Counted from the first letter of the stretch, positions 12,254 to 25,396 are shown. The stretch is 64,000 nucleotides of DNA from Neodiprion pinetum (GCF_021155775.2 NC_060234.1:40669026-40733025), one strand, 5' to 3'. Program-made: numbers and translations. Notes: generated by a model from the letters alone, not told the origin.

Positions 12254-15200
12254 TGGGCTGGAGATCTCGTGAACTTGAACAACCCCCCCGAGGTCTAACT
12301 ACCTCGCAGGACTAACTACGATCGAACCTTTTGTCCGACTTGAGAAGGGCGGCGCAGCGACCACCGCCTGCGATATTCAGCGTCTGGCATGCGGCATTTT
12401 TATTTCATCAGCGCTGCGGAACCGACGGCGTATCGCTCGTTAAAAACGAGGATGATGAGATGCCGGTGAATTAAGATTGGTTGAAGAGCAACTTTTTTTA
12501 TACTCACTCTGTTTTATTGGTCCTTCAGTCTCAGCGATTCCTTCGACGCGGCCTCAAGACACGACATGGCAGTCCTTCGTCCGTCTGAAACATAAGGGTA
12601 TAAAAATGTAATCCCCGTTACGTTACGGAGAAAGGAAAGGGCTGGTCGATGTGTGTATTTCCTTTTAATTTTTTTTTGTTTACTTTGCAAGCATTGATTA
12701 TGCGAGTCGGTGCTCGAACTCGGGTAACGAAAGGCGTGTATTCAAACAATTTTTAAAGTCCTATTAAAAAACCGACGCCCGAAGCTTCCAAAGCCCCCGT
12801 TCACAGCTTGGTGGTGCATCGAGTATGTGCGTTCAGAGGCTGAAGAGTAATTAATCAAGAATCAAAGGTTTCGTATTTATCTCGAAACGGGACCGCGGGT
12901 GGGGATCGGAACGAAGATCGACCCGTGATGCTGAGTTTTCTATCACTGTAATTATGCAATACTCATTAGCCTCTGTATTGCGGCTCGAAAGGCGAGCTTG
13001 CCGGAGAACTAATTAAGCCTGTACCAGCTTTGAAATATCTCGCGATTGACTGACTGCGAGGCTTTTCTATATTTCATGAAACGTAGACTGAAACTGAATC
13101 GCGAAGTGAAACTGAAGAATACAATGCATAGAAAAGCAGGATCAGCTCCGGCAGCTCGGGTTCTTGAATTTTGTATAACTCGATCGTGCGATTATCGAGC
13201 GAAACGGTCTATATCTGTATATGCAGTTATGGAAGCCGGGCGAGCTTGCAGAAAGTCCGTGTATTATTCATAGTCGAAATTCCCGAAAGATTTCTTCCCG
13301 ATTTCCTCCGACGTTCCAGATTCACTCCGAAACTACACACCGTGTAGACAAAAATCAAAGACCGCCTTTCTGCGGAGACGGACTTGACTGTACCTTAACG
13401 AAAACAATAATGCCGATTTATTCCGGGTTGTTGAACAGACGCGGCCGCAGCCTCCCGCCTCTCTTCCGCCATCTTTTCTTTCATCTATTCTATGAAGCCG
13501 CGATCCCGTCGAGCGGATACGCGTTCGTCGTACTTGGGATTTCATTTCGGAATCCGACGCGATTGCGGCGAACTTCGATCGCAATTGCCTTTCTCCTGCT
13601 TGCCCGTAATATCGCGAAGCTCGAACCTCCTCGAGCGCATAATTGCAACATAAAGCGTAATTAATGCGTCGGATGTATTAATGACAGATGTAGCAGCGCC
13701 ATAAGCACCAAAGAGTAAACACGTGTTGACGCTGTCCTGGTAGTTGGCAATTTGATTAATGATCACTGATGCACGCGCGCTTCTGCAGAGATGGATAGTC
13801 AATACGATCCGGTAAATAATCCGCCTCAAAGCTCCCGGCCAAAGCAACACCGCCATTCGACTAATGCGTTGCCTATAAAAAACAAAAAAAAACGCGCCAA
13901 CCCGGCATCCGCAACTATTTGCTATCGCAGCGAACATTGGCGCTCTTCCGTTCACGCGTCGTGTCGATCCGCTATCGAAAGATCACACCGGATCGATTTC
14001 ACCGGGATTTCAAGCGCGTCGTTCGGGTAGTTCCACTTTTAAAGCGACTCAATTCTGACACGACATCCTTGTGTACACAAAAATCGATGAATGGTTTACC
14101 GCTCGCATGTGTAATGTGTTTTTTCCACACACTGTGTGAAACATTTGCGAAACAGACACCAAGAATCAATGGCTTTTGCAAAGGATTCCAATGAAGTGCT
14201 TTCCAAGGCTTCCCAGAGGAGAACGACTCTCATCGTCCGGTACTGTCACCTTTACCCCAACTCATTGTCCCTTGTGTCGAAACCCGAGGCAATAAGAAGT
14301 CAAGCACCTTGGCTTACGGGGGCGTGCGGTAAACCGAAGTGATTTCTAGACCACGTTTCCTGATTTTCCGACCTCCTTCTCGATCCCGCAGCGTCGTTGC
14401 GTGTCTCATCGACATCGGTTTATTTTACGGTGCTTGTTGTCGGCTGTAGGCGAGTCGCTTAAAGACCCAAGCCTCGAGGCTAATGCGGATGGAAATTTGA
14501 TCACGGTTCGGGTGAGTGCCGCTGGCTTGAAGCGGTTAATTCGCTCGAGGTCAATCGACCTCGCGTCGTGCTCGCAGTTACCGAATCGCAAGGTGAAGAG
14601 GACAAGTATGTGTTCACCGATTCTCCGAAATCGTGTATTCGCGAATGGCGTCGTGCGATCGCAATCTGCGGAACATGTTCAGCGCGGTATCGTACGCAAC
14701 GTTATTCACCGATTTTTTTATTACAATGAATTACGGCTCGTTTTTTGCGACAGTGTCTTGGCATCGCATGTACTTAACGTAATGATTCAACGGAATCTAT
14801 CGAGGGTGGCGAGGAACTGCGATGAGAACGAGGTTTTTTCCCAGGCTTGGCTCGCCGTCTTTCGATATCATCGTGAAACGACGGAACTCGATTCCACGAG
14901 GGAATAATATTCCAGGATTAACGAACCGATCGGTGGATTCTCATCTGCAAGGCTGGCAAAATTACTCTAGCCCGATAGTTCGGTGCAGCCAAGGTCGCAA
15001 TCTGCTTTCCAAAGTCCCTTCAATCTGGTAATACTTTTTTATCACTTTACTTGCACCATTCTGCACTGTCGGGTAAAAAGACTTTCGACCGTATAAGACG
15101 GGGTCTTTACTGCCAGGGTAAAAGAAATCGACGGAGATCGAGGAGGCTGACAAAAATAACAACTCAACATAAACGAGCATCGCGTGTTTTTTCATGATAA

Positions 15201-15534
15201 ATCGTCGCCTCCTCATTCTCCTTGCGATCCTCGTAGAGACGCCGGAGTGTCGTACAAGTTTCGCAGCATCTTGTCGTATTTGTCTTCTACTCAGCTGTGT
15301 AACTCAGGTCGCGGGGTGATAAACGAATGATTTAGCAGATGATCTCGACCCGCGAGACATCGGAGAGAAAGAGGAAAAAAAAGGGAGGTAGAGATTACAC
15401 GTTCAAAGCCCAACACTGAATGGTCACGCGAATCGCGCCAGGCTCCTCAACAAATCAATTAGCATGCGATATAATTATCGCTTCTCATTCCTGGACCGGT
15501 TTGCAGAGTGCCCAGCGAGAAGAAGAATAATGAA
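12254..15534. other. non-coding stretch
   Basis: Unique DNA without a recognised gene. A 168-codon plus-strand frame (14401-14907) begins without ATG and matches nothing known. Short A/T tracts only. Confidence 0.5.
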
Positions 15535-15568
15535 AAGAAGAAGAAGAAGAAGAAGAAGAAGAAGAAGA
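15535..15568 (+). repeat. (AAG)n microsatellite
   Basis: About eleven AAG units in a longer purine-rich tract running to about 15595. It reads as poly-Lys or poly-Arg/Glu on plus and poly-Leu or poly-Ser on minus in spurious frames. Confidence 0.9.
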
Positions 15569-15857
15569 CGAAGGAGAAAAAGAAGGGGGAGGAGCTGGCT
15601 CTCGCCTTCCTTTTTCACCCAATTCCCATTCCGAGGGGTCATCAGCTGTGGCCTTCTCATCTCGCCCGCGGGAAAAAGCTGACCGAATAAAGAGATCAAA
15701 GCAAGGATAACCGGGTTCGCTCGCATGAGCTGCGAGCAGCGTGTAAATTCCGCTAATCGGTCCATAAAATAGATGGTGAATTAGGGGTAATTGGTTTCGG
15801 GTGTAAACACCTTGATGGCGGGCTGCCCGCGGACCATTACACATCCCGCAGGACCCA

Positions 15858-16109
15858 TTAGCGGCATCCCCGACCGGGCAAGTTGAAGAGCCTCTTCGAA
15901 TCCTGGAGCAAAGTCTTTATCCTGCCGGAAAAGTAGGGATCAAGCGGATAGTCTTGGCCCGATTTATCGGGTGTCTGTGGATCCGATCGCCGAAGCAAAT
16001 CGCGCCCGTCACCTTGTCTAAATAATCGACTTTTAAACGGCTCGAATCCCGCTTTTCTCCCGCTGTTGCTGTTGCTGCTGCTGGTGCTGCTAGATTTGGT
16101 GACGAGCAT
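15858..16109 (-). CDS. candidate serine-rich small ORF, unknown
   Basis: A true ATG (16109 reading leftwards) opens 83 codons. Residues 1-17 are a Ser/Asn/Thr run (KSSSTSSSNSNSG) encoded by the AGC/AAC triplet repeat. The rest is a normally mixed, charged sequence (RKAGFEPFKSRLFRQGDGR, later DYPLDPYFSGRIKTLL). Homopolymeric serine next to such sequence is common in insect regulatory proteins, which argues mildly for coding. Against it: no recognised domain, no clear splice sites and a modest length. It could be an exon of a larger gene or a chance frame over a triplet repeat. Confidence 0.25.
   Translation of the reverse strand: MLVTKSSSTSSSNSNSGRKAGFEPFKSRLFRQGDGRDLLRRSDPQTPDKSGQDYPLDPYFSGRIKTLLQDSKRLFNLPGRGCR
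16062..16090. repeat. CTG/TTG triplet repeat
   Basis: CTG units interspersed with TTG and GTG. On the minus strand it reads as AGC/AAC codons inside the candidate serine-rich frame. Confidence 0.8.
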
Positions 16110-16228
16110 AACACGTGTACAGGATAGATGTCAGTGCATGGATTCGTTCGGCTCCTCTTTACACGCCTTCAAGCGCGTATGAGATGGTTTTAAAATAGAA
16201 TCTCCTCTCTTCCATCCTGCCGCTGGAT

Positions 16229-16269
16229 GACGACGACCACGACGATGATGATGATGAGGAGGAGGAGAC
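16229..16269. repeat. GAC/GAT/GAG triplet repeat
   Basis: CGACGACCACGACGATGATG followed by ATGATGAGGAGGAGGAG: three related triplets in succession. It encodes Ser runs on minus or Asp/Glu-type runs on plus, depending on frame. It lies about 140 bases from the CTG repeat. Confidence 0.8.
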
Positions 16270-18358
16270 GCGATGCCGAGGAAGCAGAGACCCCGCTTCG
16301 AGAGACAAGGACACCGATAAAAGAAAACTGCTGCAGAACCTGCAGACCCACCCGCCCCGCCTAATCTTGTGTGTTTGTTTAGTCTGATTCAGGATTTCCT
16401 GCTCAAAGATTAATTGGATGTGACTTTTTTCTGTTTTCTGTTTTACCTCTTCCCTTCCCGTCACCTATTATTTTTTTTTTTTTTTCTCTTAAATTTTTTC
16501 TTTTTAGCTTTTCTTCTTTCCAGTCTCATTGAAATAGGAGGCTAGCGGCTTATTCGTTACACTTCGACAAAGGACGATTTGCGGACGCCTGGGGCGGTGA
16601 TCAGTGCCTCGTTACATCGTCGAAGAGGATATAAATGTGTAAACGAATAAACGAGTCGGCGAGTAAAGGGAAGAATGGTAAAAGGAATTGAAATTAGGGT
16701 CCATAACGGATGTTTAATTTGGAAAAGAAAGCTTGCAACGCGGATCGACGATACTCACCGTTGGAATCAATTTAAACGTTTGACACCGACTTCCTTTCAG
16801 GGCTTTACAATATACACAAGCGATGCAATAATTGACTACGACTTTCTCCCTCGGTATCAGCATCGTCTTTATTGCGCGACTCAATACGATCTTGAATAAA
16901 TAAATAAGGAGTGAATATTTGATTCGCAAAATAACCGATCAAACATTTATGAAAATTTATATTCACCTGGATGCACGTACATACGTGAAATTCTCGAGGC
17001 AGGATTTTTCGCAAACGAAATTTAAGCGTTAGAATCTGAAATAAAGCTGGTAAAATTTGCGATGCCGTGTTTTCTGTTCTTATTTTCCTTCCTTTTTCAC
17101 CTAAAAATGCTCGCGCAAAAAATTTTCCTCAAACTCCTGTCCGGCAGGATTTTGCACGTTAACTTCGTATTCTTTCTTTTCCTTTTTTTCTTTCACCTTT
17201 CACTCCACTAACTGCAGTCTGCCAAATTGAGCGGTTTAGCCGTTGATTTATTCACGAGAGCGCGTCTCTCGCGAGTGCAAATAGAATTTCGTACACCTGC
17301 AGTGCGTGCAGCAGTTCATCATGCATGCGAATCTGCAGCCCTGCGACTAGTTCCGACATACGTATAAGTGAAGTTTTCCGAGTTTATTACGCAAAGCCGC
17401 GTGAGCCGGAATAATTCTACGGCTTCGTTGGCATTTTTCAGCTTTAAACTTGCAGAGAGCCGTTATGCAGAATCCTGCTGATCTGCGAATCCTTTCGCTG
17501 AATGAAAGAATTAATACATTCGTTTCTTTAATTCCTCGCGTATATAATAGAATGAAATCTCGATATCGAGGAACTCTCAATCGCAAACTCCGGTCATAGG
17601 AAATTAATTAATTGGTTATAGACTGAACGGATTCGATCTCAGCTTTGTACAGGTTGCAGCCCTGTCTCGATTCAGACGCTCTTTTATACGATCCTTCGGA
17701 TTCCTCGTAGATCCTCCGTTTCGCAGGATCGTTTACCGACGATATTATATCCGGATGAATAATGACGGAGAAAAGTTATCTCATTCTTCAATATCGGATC
17801 GTCTTCCTTGAATTTGATGAAGAAAATCGAAGAAAACACTCGACGGTAAAAACTAAATCCAATTACATCGTCGATTATTATTCATCACTGTTTGAGGACT
17901 ACAAATTTTTTCTATCCATCTTTCACAGATGTTATTTTCACCTTTCCGCGCCGCGTGAAATGATTAAACGTGATATTAAATCATAATTATAATTACTAAA
18001 TTGCATATGTATAGGTATATTATATAAGTTTTCAGGTGCGCGGCGAAAGGTGGAAATGGCGGCCGGCTAAAACTGTGGGAATTTTTATTGCTAATGAGAG
18101 CTGGTCGGGTTCGAGGGTTCTAAAGTTAAACCAAAGTTTAACAGGCTCACCGGCTCAAACTGCACGGACTTATTAATAGACTCGCTAAGCTGTTTTGTAT
18201 GTACCGAACCGGCTTCGCAAAACGAATGTATTGTATGATTTCATTCTCCCTAATTGTATACGCTTTAATATTTTTCGAAAGTTACACGCTACATGATCAA
18301 AAAAAATTTATTGGTTAAGGATAACAGAACTAAATTGACCAACATTGTTTTCATCGTT
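16270..18358. other. non-coding stretch
   Basis: A pyrimidine-rich patch with T-tracts at about 16470-16505 and another at about 17175-17200. Otherwise unique AT-rich DNA with no exon-like frame. Confidence 0.55.
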
Positions 18359-18964
18359 GATAGACTATAAAGTAAAATAACACCAATCCTATAATACTTA
18401 CAAGAATTTTAGTACTTGCAGTTGTGAAAATTCAGAACTGTAAGGGTTGTGCTGAGAGGAAGATTTTTTTCAATTGAAGTGATTTCATTCTATGAAATGA
18501 CCAACTTTCGACAGCATTTTATTTTACTGAAATTTATTCAGCCAAGTTGAAGAAAATTTTTGTTGATCTGATAAAACGATTCGTCGCAAACTGGCAATAA
18601 AAAATATTCAGACGATTTCACCTCGTAATCACCTTACAAAATATTCGGTTCACTCGTAATAAATGTTTATTGTTCCGGATAAATTTGTCATGTTATTCTT
18701 GTAAACCATTTCATTGGCAGCCCAAAATTGATTAATCTTTCTGGACGAATGGAAATATTCTTAAATTACCTGAATACATGAATTCGATACTTGGTAATTA
18801 CCGAATAACGCTCAATTGAGAGTGTGAAATTTGACGCAGTAAGCAGATTAGAATAAAATTATTTATAATCTATAACTTGAAATCTAATGCATTATTTCCG
18901 TAATAATGGTAAATGAAATCACTTGTCGCTCCAATAAAGATAATTTATTACCGTCTGAATTAAC
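18359..18964 (+). repeat. dispersed ~0.6-kb repeat, copy 1
   Basis: Aligns in the same orientation with 24173-24779. The middle part (18491-18853) matches 24305-24667 over 363 bases with no indel and about 14 substitutions counted by eye. The outer ~130 and ~110 bases are clearly more diverged, with small indels. No terminal inverted repeats, poly(A) tail or target duplication were found, so it could be a transposon fragment or a local segmental duplication. Stops occur in all frames, so it is not coding. Confidence 0.85.
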
Positions 18965-21900
18965 GTTGAGTTTGAACGTGATTATTTAATGATTTTCACC
19001 TAATGAAATTCGATGATAATCTCACAGTAACAAATGACTTAATTAATTAACGATAGCGGAATATCTCCACGTCTAAAATCCAGTACGCTTACCTCAGATA
19101 TCAGCGAATACCTTACATCCTCATCGCGAAAGTCTGGTGGTATCAAAGAGTCCTCGTGCTCTAAAGACCCCTCAAAAAATAATCGACCCTTTTAACCCTG
19201 AGGGTGGTGAGTTTCAGCCATTCCCATTCTGGAAGTAGGCTCCGGACGAGAGGGGGGGGGGATTCGAAATAAGGGTGAACGCATGCAGCGAGCGGTCGAA
19301 ATTGCAGTGACCCTCTAAAATGCACCCCTTGGTTTTCCGTCCGCGGGCAGCGTGCAGCGGTAAAAAATGATTCGAAAGATTCGTTTCGCGATTAACAGTC
19401 CCCACATCCCGACAGGAGAATAAAAATACGCGTACAGTTAATCCTGGAGGACATGCATCGAAAGATCGATTCGATTATCGGGTGAACGGGGGTGATTTAT
19501 GCAACCATAGAATGACGCTCAAACTCGTGGACGGAATAAACGAGCGTCTCTAACGCGTTTTGGCGTCGGATTATTTCCCGTATTGCATCGACGACTCGTA
19601 TTAGTCGGATTTATGCTCGGCCTAATCTCGTCGTATAAATCGAGAGGCGAGGATCCCCTCCCGGTCTCAGGATCAGCGGCTTCTTCTCGTCCTGCGGAAG
19701 CTTTTCCGCTGCAGTTCCGTCCGCTCCTGCTGCCAATTCGTCCACGCCGCGAGAGGATAAGAAGTGGCGTTATCTACTTACGACACGTTCCAAGAAATAT
19801 CTGCTGACACTGAACGGAAGTGACTCGAGTCCTGCAGAAACGTTCGGATTATCGGCCATTAGCGGATAGCAATGCCGACGAGGCGTTAAGGAGAAAGGAG
19901 GACTGCGGGAAGGACGAGGCTCGGTTTCTACAGCTAAAAGCATTCCTTGCAATTATTGACGGGCTTCGACCGAGTCGACGACTCGCCTCCTTGTTTCCTG
20001 CGGCTTTCCCGCCGCCCTCGTCCCGTCGATCCTGCAGGATCCTCCGAGGAATCGAACGTTCGGAACGCCGGGTTAAAACGAACGGAGGTGTCACTTCCAG
20101 GCATCGAGAAGGATCCGGTTAAAAGCATTCCAAAGGATTATCGACAGGTAGAATTTGTTATTACAGAGTCCTCCTGCAACCCCCGATGCTGCTGTGAGTT
20201 TTCTCCTTTCCTTATCCTCCGGATATCGTCTTCCTATTTTTCTAGCTCGTTTTTTTCTCTATTTCGCTTCTGATACGCAATTTTCCTTATTTTATTCCAT
20301 TTTACCTATTTCCTCTAACTACCTCACTTCCCGGATTATTTGAAAGGTAGCATCTATCGTATCTTACCAATACATCAGAAATTTCAAATTTAATATTCAA
20401 GTTTTCCTATGGTTAGTATAATGACATTATTCTCGAGTCATATACTTAAATGTTCTGACAACCAAACCAATCAATTGGAATTGAAATAATATTTCAATCT
20501 GTGACGGATGCTTCGGGGAATTTTGATAGCTGATATCGACCCACCGACTTTTGAAACAACGTAGAAAGTGCAACGTGCAGGGCTGCAGGGTGGTTTTATA
20601 GTTAAGCGGAATTTCACCCCTCGAGAAAACTAGGTTGGGGTCGGTTATGGATTAGTTTATAGCTTCGATGTCGTTCGAGGGGAGAAATCGTGGTTTTTTC
20701 CCTTTTTGCACACCGTTTTCGTGTCCTTTTCCTGCGGCAGCAGCTGTTCGGCAATGCGCGTAACAACCGATTCTTCACTCTACGATTTTCTCGGACACAT
20801 TTGAGAAATCTGATGTTTACTATTCATCAAATTAATTTAACAGAGACACCGACTGATGTTCTCTTTCATCTTGGCCCTCGAGACCATGTAAAGCTTAACG
20901 ATTAAGCCTCCGAAAGTGTTTTTACCAAAGCTGTACTAATTGGTGTACGAATAAAAATGAGGATAATAATCATACTCGGTCTATTATTTCATTGTCAGTC
21001 AATACTTTTCTAGTGGTTAAATATAGCTCCTGTTTCTTCTTCAATTTTCACCTTATGCATATAGTTCCAGAAATCGTTTCGCAGACTCTACGAGACTCCA
21101 ATTAAAATCACCACTTGCAATTAAAACAAGACGAATCGAATCCTCGCTCTTACATTGAATTGTCTCGCGTATAAACGCTATCAGTTGCGATTCGTCTTCG
21201 TCTACTGCATCGGAAAGTTCAGTGTATCTCGATGTGAAAACCACACCGAAAGTTGGTTAAGGAGTTCCGTTGAAGAGTCCGAGGCAAAAAGGACGAGGAA
21301 AAGATTGCGGAGTGTAGAAAATTACGTCTTACAGCTGACCAGCTTGACTTGCGTTGTGAAATATTTCTCGACGAGAAGACTGTACGGCTAAGAACCTGCA
21401 GCCAAGAGAAGTGAAGAAACTTAAATGGATCCGTATTTAAAAGCTTAAAGAACAAAAAGACGAAACCCTCTCTACTCGCCGTTTAAGGATAAGAAAAAAA
21501 GAAAAAAAAAAAAAAAAAAGACGAGGAAGAATGGGGGAAAAAGAAGCAAGTGAACAAATATCAGGGGGCGAGAGATGCGAGTCAGATAATCGCGCCATAA
21601 AACGCGGGCCTCTCAAGTTCTTGAGTTCTCAAGATTTCGAATTTTCTAACCGAAAGATTACGCCCGCTGCTTCACCAATACACGAGCATCATTCATCCCG
21701 TATCCACACAAGCTCCTTTTAACGTCCGACTTTCCGAAGATCACTTCGTCAGCTTCGGTATCGTGGGGCGTTGATAGATTTAGTCGCTCCTGTATCCCTC
21801 TAAAGCGCGCTTTTTATCATTCCCCAGATAAGAAAACGGGGGCACGTCAAAACTGGCGCAATAAACGTGATACTTCAATCTCGTTGCCGAAAAAAATGGC

Positions 21901-24172
21901 AAAACCAAAACGTTACCTCGATAGGATGGGTAATCAAAAATGCGGAAGCAATGATTACAAGTTCTTAATTACAATATTTTGAAGAACAAACGGAGTATTC
22001 GACAAAATTGAAACACTGCTGCAGGTTAGATATTTATAGTTTATGGAAAGTATTTGATGGTGCAGCTAATTGATTAGTATTATGTTAATTATTATTATTG
22101 TTATCATCTAGTGAACGAAAAGAATGAGAATGGAAAAGTAGTCGGAAGAATTAAGTTTGGGTCAAAGTTCACGGAAGTCGAAATTCGAATGCGTTCCGAT
22201 ATTAAGAAACTTTTTGAAACCAAAATTTCCAAAACGCTTTAGGCATACGATTTTTTTGTTGAGAACTCGAATCATTCACGACTTAAATTACACCAAGTTA
22301 TGACTACTCGGATTTTTTTTTTTTTTTCTCTCTCTCTCTTAAAAAGTCATTAACATCTAGTTGACAATTCCCTCGTAGTGCATAAAACTGAAATTCGTTC
22401 GTCGTCGGGGAAAAATCAGGGAGACTAATAAAACTTTTAAATTCATCGTTAATATTACGGTGAAATTTGCGAGGGTGCATTTTATAGAGGAAAAGGGTAA
22501 CTACTACACAGACAGAAGGGCGGACGGGGGAAGGATATACACCGAGGACTAACCTAACGCAACGTAACTGATCCCGAGGGAGGATTCGGAAAAGGACGAA
22601 CCGAGCCACCCTCGCCGAAGGCAACTCGCGCGGATCGGTGTCATCCCATTGTCTGGGTCCTCGTGACATACTGGCCGCATCCCCTTAAACTTCTGGATAA
22701 CCAGGGATAACCAGGGATAACCGTTCGCCGTTCTTTCGAACGAAAAAGCCCGCCATCTGCCGTCCGAAAGGAATTGCACCTTCGGTCTAATCTGTTTCTT
22801 TTTTTTTTCTTTTTTTTTTTTTTTTATCCACATGCTCGTTTCTTTCCACTTACGGCTCTGTTCTTCCAGCCGATATAGAAGAAGCGAGCAAACACGACGT
22901 AACTGGAAATTACACTATTTGTCAATTTCTCACGAGCTAATTGCAGCCGATTCAAAGTGCATTGCATGCAATTCGAACTTCTCCCGTGGCTCGGAGTGAG
23001 TAATATTTTACGAGCGATTTAAGTAACCGACCGGGCAACTTGCGCCGCGGCACGCAATATAACCTTCTCCGTGGTTAAGAAAATGAAAAATCTCTTCCAG
23101 AACAGCGACGTTTATTAGAAAATTGCACCGCCTTGCGAGCGTGATTAATGCACGTTCACCCAGTGCAGCCGTAGCGCCAAGAACATATCCCACGGAACTA
23201 AAATTATCTGAGAAAAGTTTTCTCCCTCCGAACGGTAAACGCTTGCCGAACCGTTTAGAAAAGTTGAAAATGTATAAACCTACTCTGCGTCTGTTACAAA
23301 GAAATTATCCAGGTAAGGTTCGTTTCGTCGGTGATGGCGGGGTCCCAAAAAAATTTTGAAAAAAACAAAAAAAAACAAATAAAAAGATAAAAAGAAACCG
23401 AAAAGGTGAGAACGGATCGAGGTATCTCAGGTTCCAAGACAACGTCTCATTCCTCAAAGCGTCGAGTGACGAACGTATAACGTAACTTCCTAACAAGAGT
23501 ACGTTTCTCTTTCAACGAGCGAGAATTCTCTCCATCTCACAATCAGTCCACGATCCGAGCTGAGAGTGCAGTAAAATCTGAGAGCAGTCAACGCTCCGTT
23601 GTGGAAAACTGACCCAGATAATACTCAGGAATTACTCATCCAGACCGGAGCCTGCCCTGCACTCGAACTCGGCGGCACTCCTCCTCTTCCTCCTGTACGG
23701 TGTACAATGAGCTTTTATGTCAGCACATCGTAATCGTGCCGCAGGAGCGATCACCGTTCAACGTGTATTCCGCCGTCTGCCGTGCACGTCGTCCACGCTT
23801 GTGTACACATAAATACACGCCTGACTTGAGGCCTTGTTTCTACGTCGAGGGTGGAGCAAGAAACGGGAGACGGGAGTAAGCCGATACCTCGACACGCTTG
23901 CAGGTAAATGACCATGTTTCTCGGTTAATGCTGTACGTTTAGGTGAATCGAGATGTCCCAGTTGGGAAGCGTGTCTTAACCGGACAGTCGTCGAAATTAT
24001 GTCTAAGGTTCGAATACCGCGAAAGACGTCTTTTAGGCATCGTTTTGATGACTTTGAGCTTTGAGCTTTCTGGGTTTTTAATGGAGCTAAAAAGTTGCGG
24101 AACGTCGATTCGACAAATGGATGTTTAGTACGTCAGTCGAATCATTTTGTATGTTCTTATAGGCCGTTGGAT
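18965..24172. other. non-coding stretch between two repeat copies
   Basis: Contains a G-run at about 19252-19261, A- and T-rich tracts at about 21493-21520, 22313-22327 and 22799-22826, and a (CT)n patch at about 22327-22339. A TCAGTC initiator-like word at 23543-23548 lies upstream of a CAG|GTAAAT donor-like site at about 23900-23910, which could mark a non-coding first exon, but nothing confirms it. A GC-richer block lies at about 19.6-20.1 kb. No gene was recognised. Confidence 0.45.
22695..22722 (+). repeat. 10-bp tandem repeat, ~2.8 units
   Basis: GGATAACCAG twice followed by GGATAACC, with exact matches between units. Confidence 0.8.
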
Positions 24173-24779
24173 GATCGACAATAAATTAAAATAACACCGA
24201 TTCTCTGATGTTTACAAGATTTTTTGTAATTTCAGTTCTAAAAATTCAGAACTTTGAACATTGCGCCGAGTGGAAGTTTTGTTTCACTTGAATTCATCTG
24301 ATTCTATGAAATGACTAACTTTTGACAGCATTTTATTTTACTGAAATTTATTCAGCCAAGTTAAAGAAAATTTTTGTTGATCTGATAAAACGATTCGTCG
24401 CAAACTGGCAATAAAAAATATTCAGACGATTTTACCTCGTAATTACCTTACAAAATATCCGGTTCACTCGTAATAAATGTTTATTGTTCCAGATAAGTTT
24501 GTCATGTTTTTCTTGTAAACCATTTCATTGGCAGCCCAAAATTGATTAATCTTTCTGGACGAATGAAAATGTTCCTAAATTACCTGAATACATGAATTCG
24601 TTACTTGGTAATTACCGAATAAGGCTCAATTGAGAGTGTGAAATTTGACGCAGTAAGCAGATTAGAAGAAAATTGTTTATAACGTATTACTTGAAATCTA
24701 ATACATTGATTCTTTAATATCGGTGTTAATGAAATCACTCGTCACTCCAGTAAGGATGATTTACTACCGTCTGAGTTAA
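24173..24779 (+). repeat. dispersed ~0.6-kb repeat, copy 2
   Basis: Same-orientation partner of 18359-18964, 5.8 kb downstream. Both copies share start words (ATAAAnTAAAATAACACC) and end words (TACCGTCTGARTTAA). Identity is highest in the middle 363 bases and falls towards both ends. Confidence 0.85.
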
Positions 24780-24939
24780 AGTAATTAAAAAATGAATGAA
24801 AAATGGCTGTTCGGTACAACAGTCCAATTCTCTGACATGTTCTTAACCCCCATTGGACGATCGTCCGAATGATTCAGTTCCAACCGAGTACGTACTTCAG
24901 TCATGGATGAATTTCGCGTACTCGGAGAGCGAGTGATTA

Positions 24940-24947
24940 TATATAAG
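24940..24947 (+). promoter_or_regulatory. TATA-box-like motif
   Basis: TATATAAG stands at the border between AT-rich DNA and a CpG-rich block. A possible initiator with an A near 24974-24977 lies about 35 bases downstream. Open frames follow at 25.0 and 25.5 kb. No downstream promoter element was identified. Confidence 0.2.
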
Positions 24948-25006
24948 CTTTCTCCGCTACTCGGGGCGAGTCGATCAAACGCTTAATCTGAAAATCCGGA
25001 GCTGCA

Positions 25007-25396
25007 TTGTCCCGAGACGACCGAAACGGCGAGTGCAGATCACCGCGACCTCCGACCCTTCTTACTCTCCGGTACATTCCCGCATCCGAGAAGGGCGATC
25101 GGGGAGGAAGACCTCCAGAAGCCACTGACGTCATCCGGACGTCGAGGAAGCGACTAACGTTGTCCGGGTCACGCTTCGACGGTCGGTTCCATGCACAAGG
25201 TGACGCAACGCCGGATCCGAAGTCGCAGCATCCCCTGAACGCAGTTATTCAACCCCAAAATGTCGAAGCTGTCACTCAGAATCAGTCGCCATTCGAAGCA
25301 GTGTTGCGAAATTGGTCGGATTTCTTGGTGGATAATGTTACGTTGTTATTTATTTTGAGGACAAAGTTTGCGGGAAAGTTTTTGTCTTGCAATTAG
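25007..25396 (+). CDS. stop-free frame without ATG, possible exon
   Basis: 130 codons without a stop just downstream of the TATA-like box, in CpG-rich DNA. The first part is basic and Pro/Arg-rich; the middle (HPLNAVIQPQNVEAVTQNQS) has ordinary soluble-protein composition. It contains no ATG, so it could only be an internal exon. No convincing acceptor was seen at its left edge, and no family is recognised. CpG richness alone lowers stop density and could explain it. Confidence 0.15.
   Translation: MSRDDRNGECRSPRPPTLLTLRYIPASEKGDRGGRPPEATDVIRTSRKRLTLSGSRFDGRFHAQGDATPDPKSQHPLNAVIQPQNVEAVTQNQSPFEAVLRNWSDFLVDNVTLLFILRTKFAGKFLSCN

Noticed and set aside
14401..14907. 168-codon plus-strand open frame
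   Set aside because: Starts without ATG, and overlapping frames on both strands are equally open. No domain is recognised.
16159..16464. Poly-serine minus-strand frame
   Set aside because: The serine run is only the translation of the GAC/GAT/GAG repeat, and the frame has no ATG start.
22695..22722. GGGATAACC repeats resembling a homing-endonuclease target
   Set aside because: The match is only a short core. A simple 10-bp tandem duplication explains it.
23123..24020. GGTTCGAAT-like B-box and other tRNA-like words
   Set aside because: No acceptor, D or anticodon stem can be folded around them. No tRNA is called.
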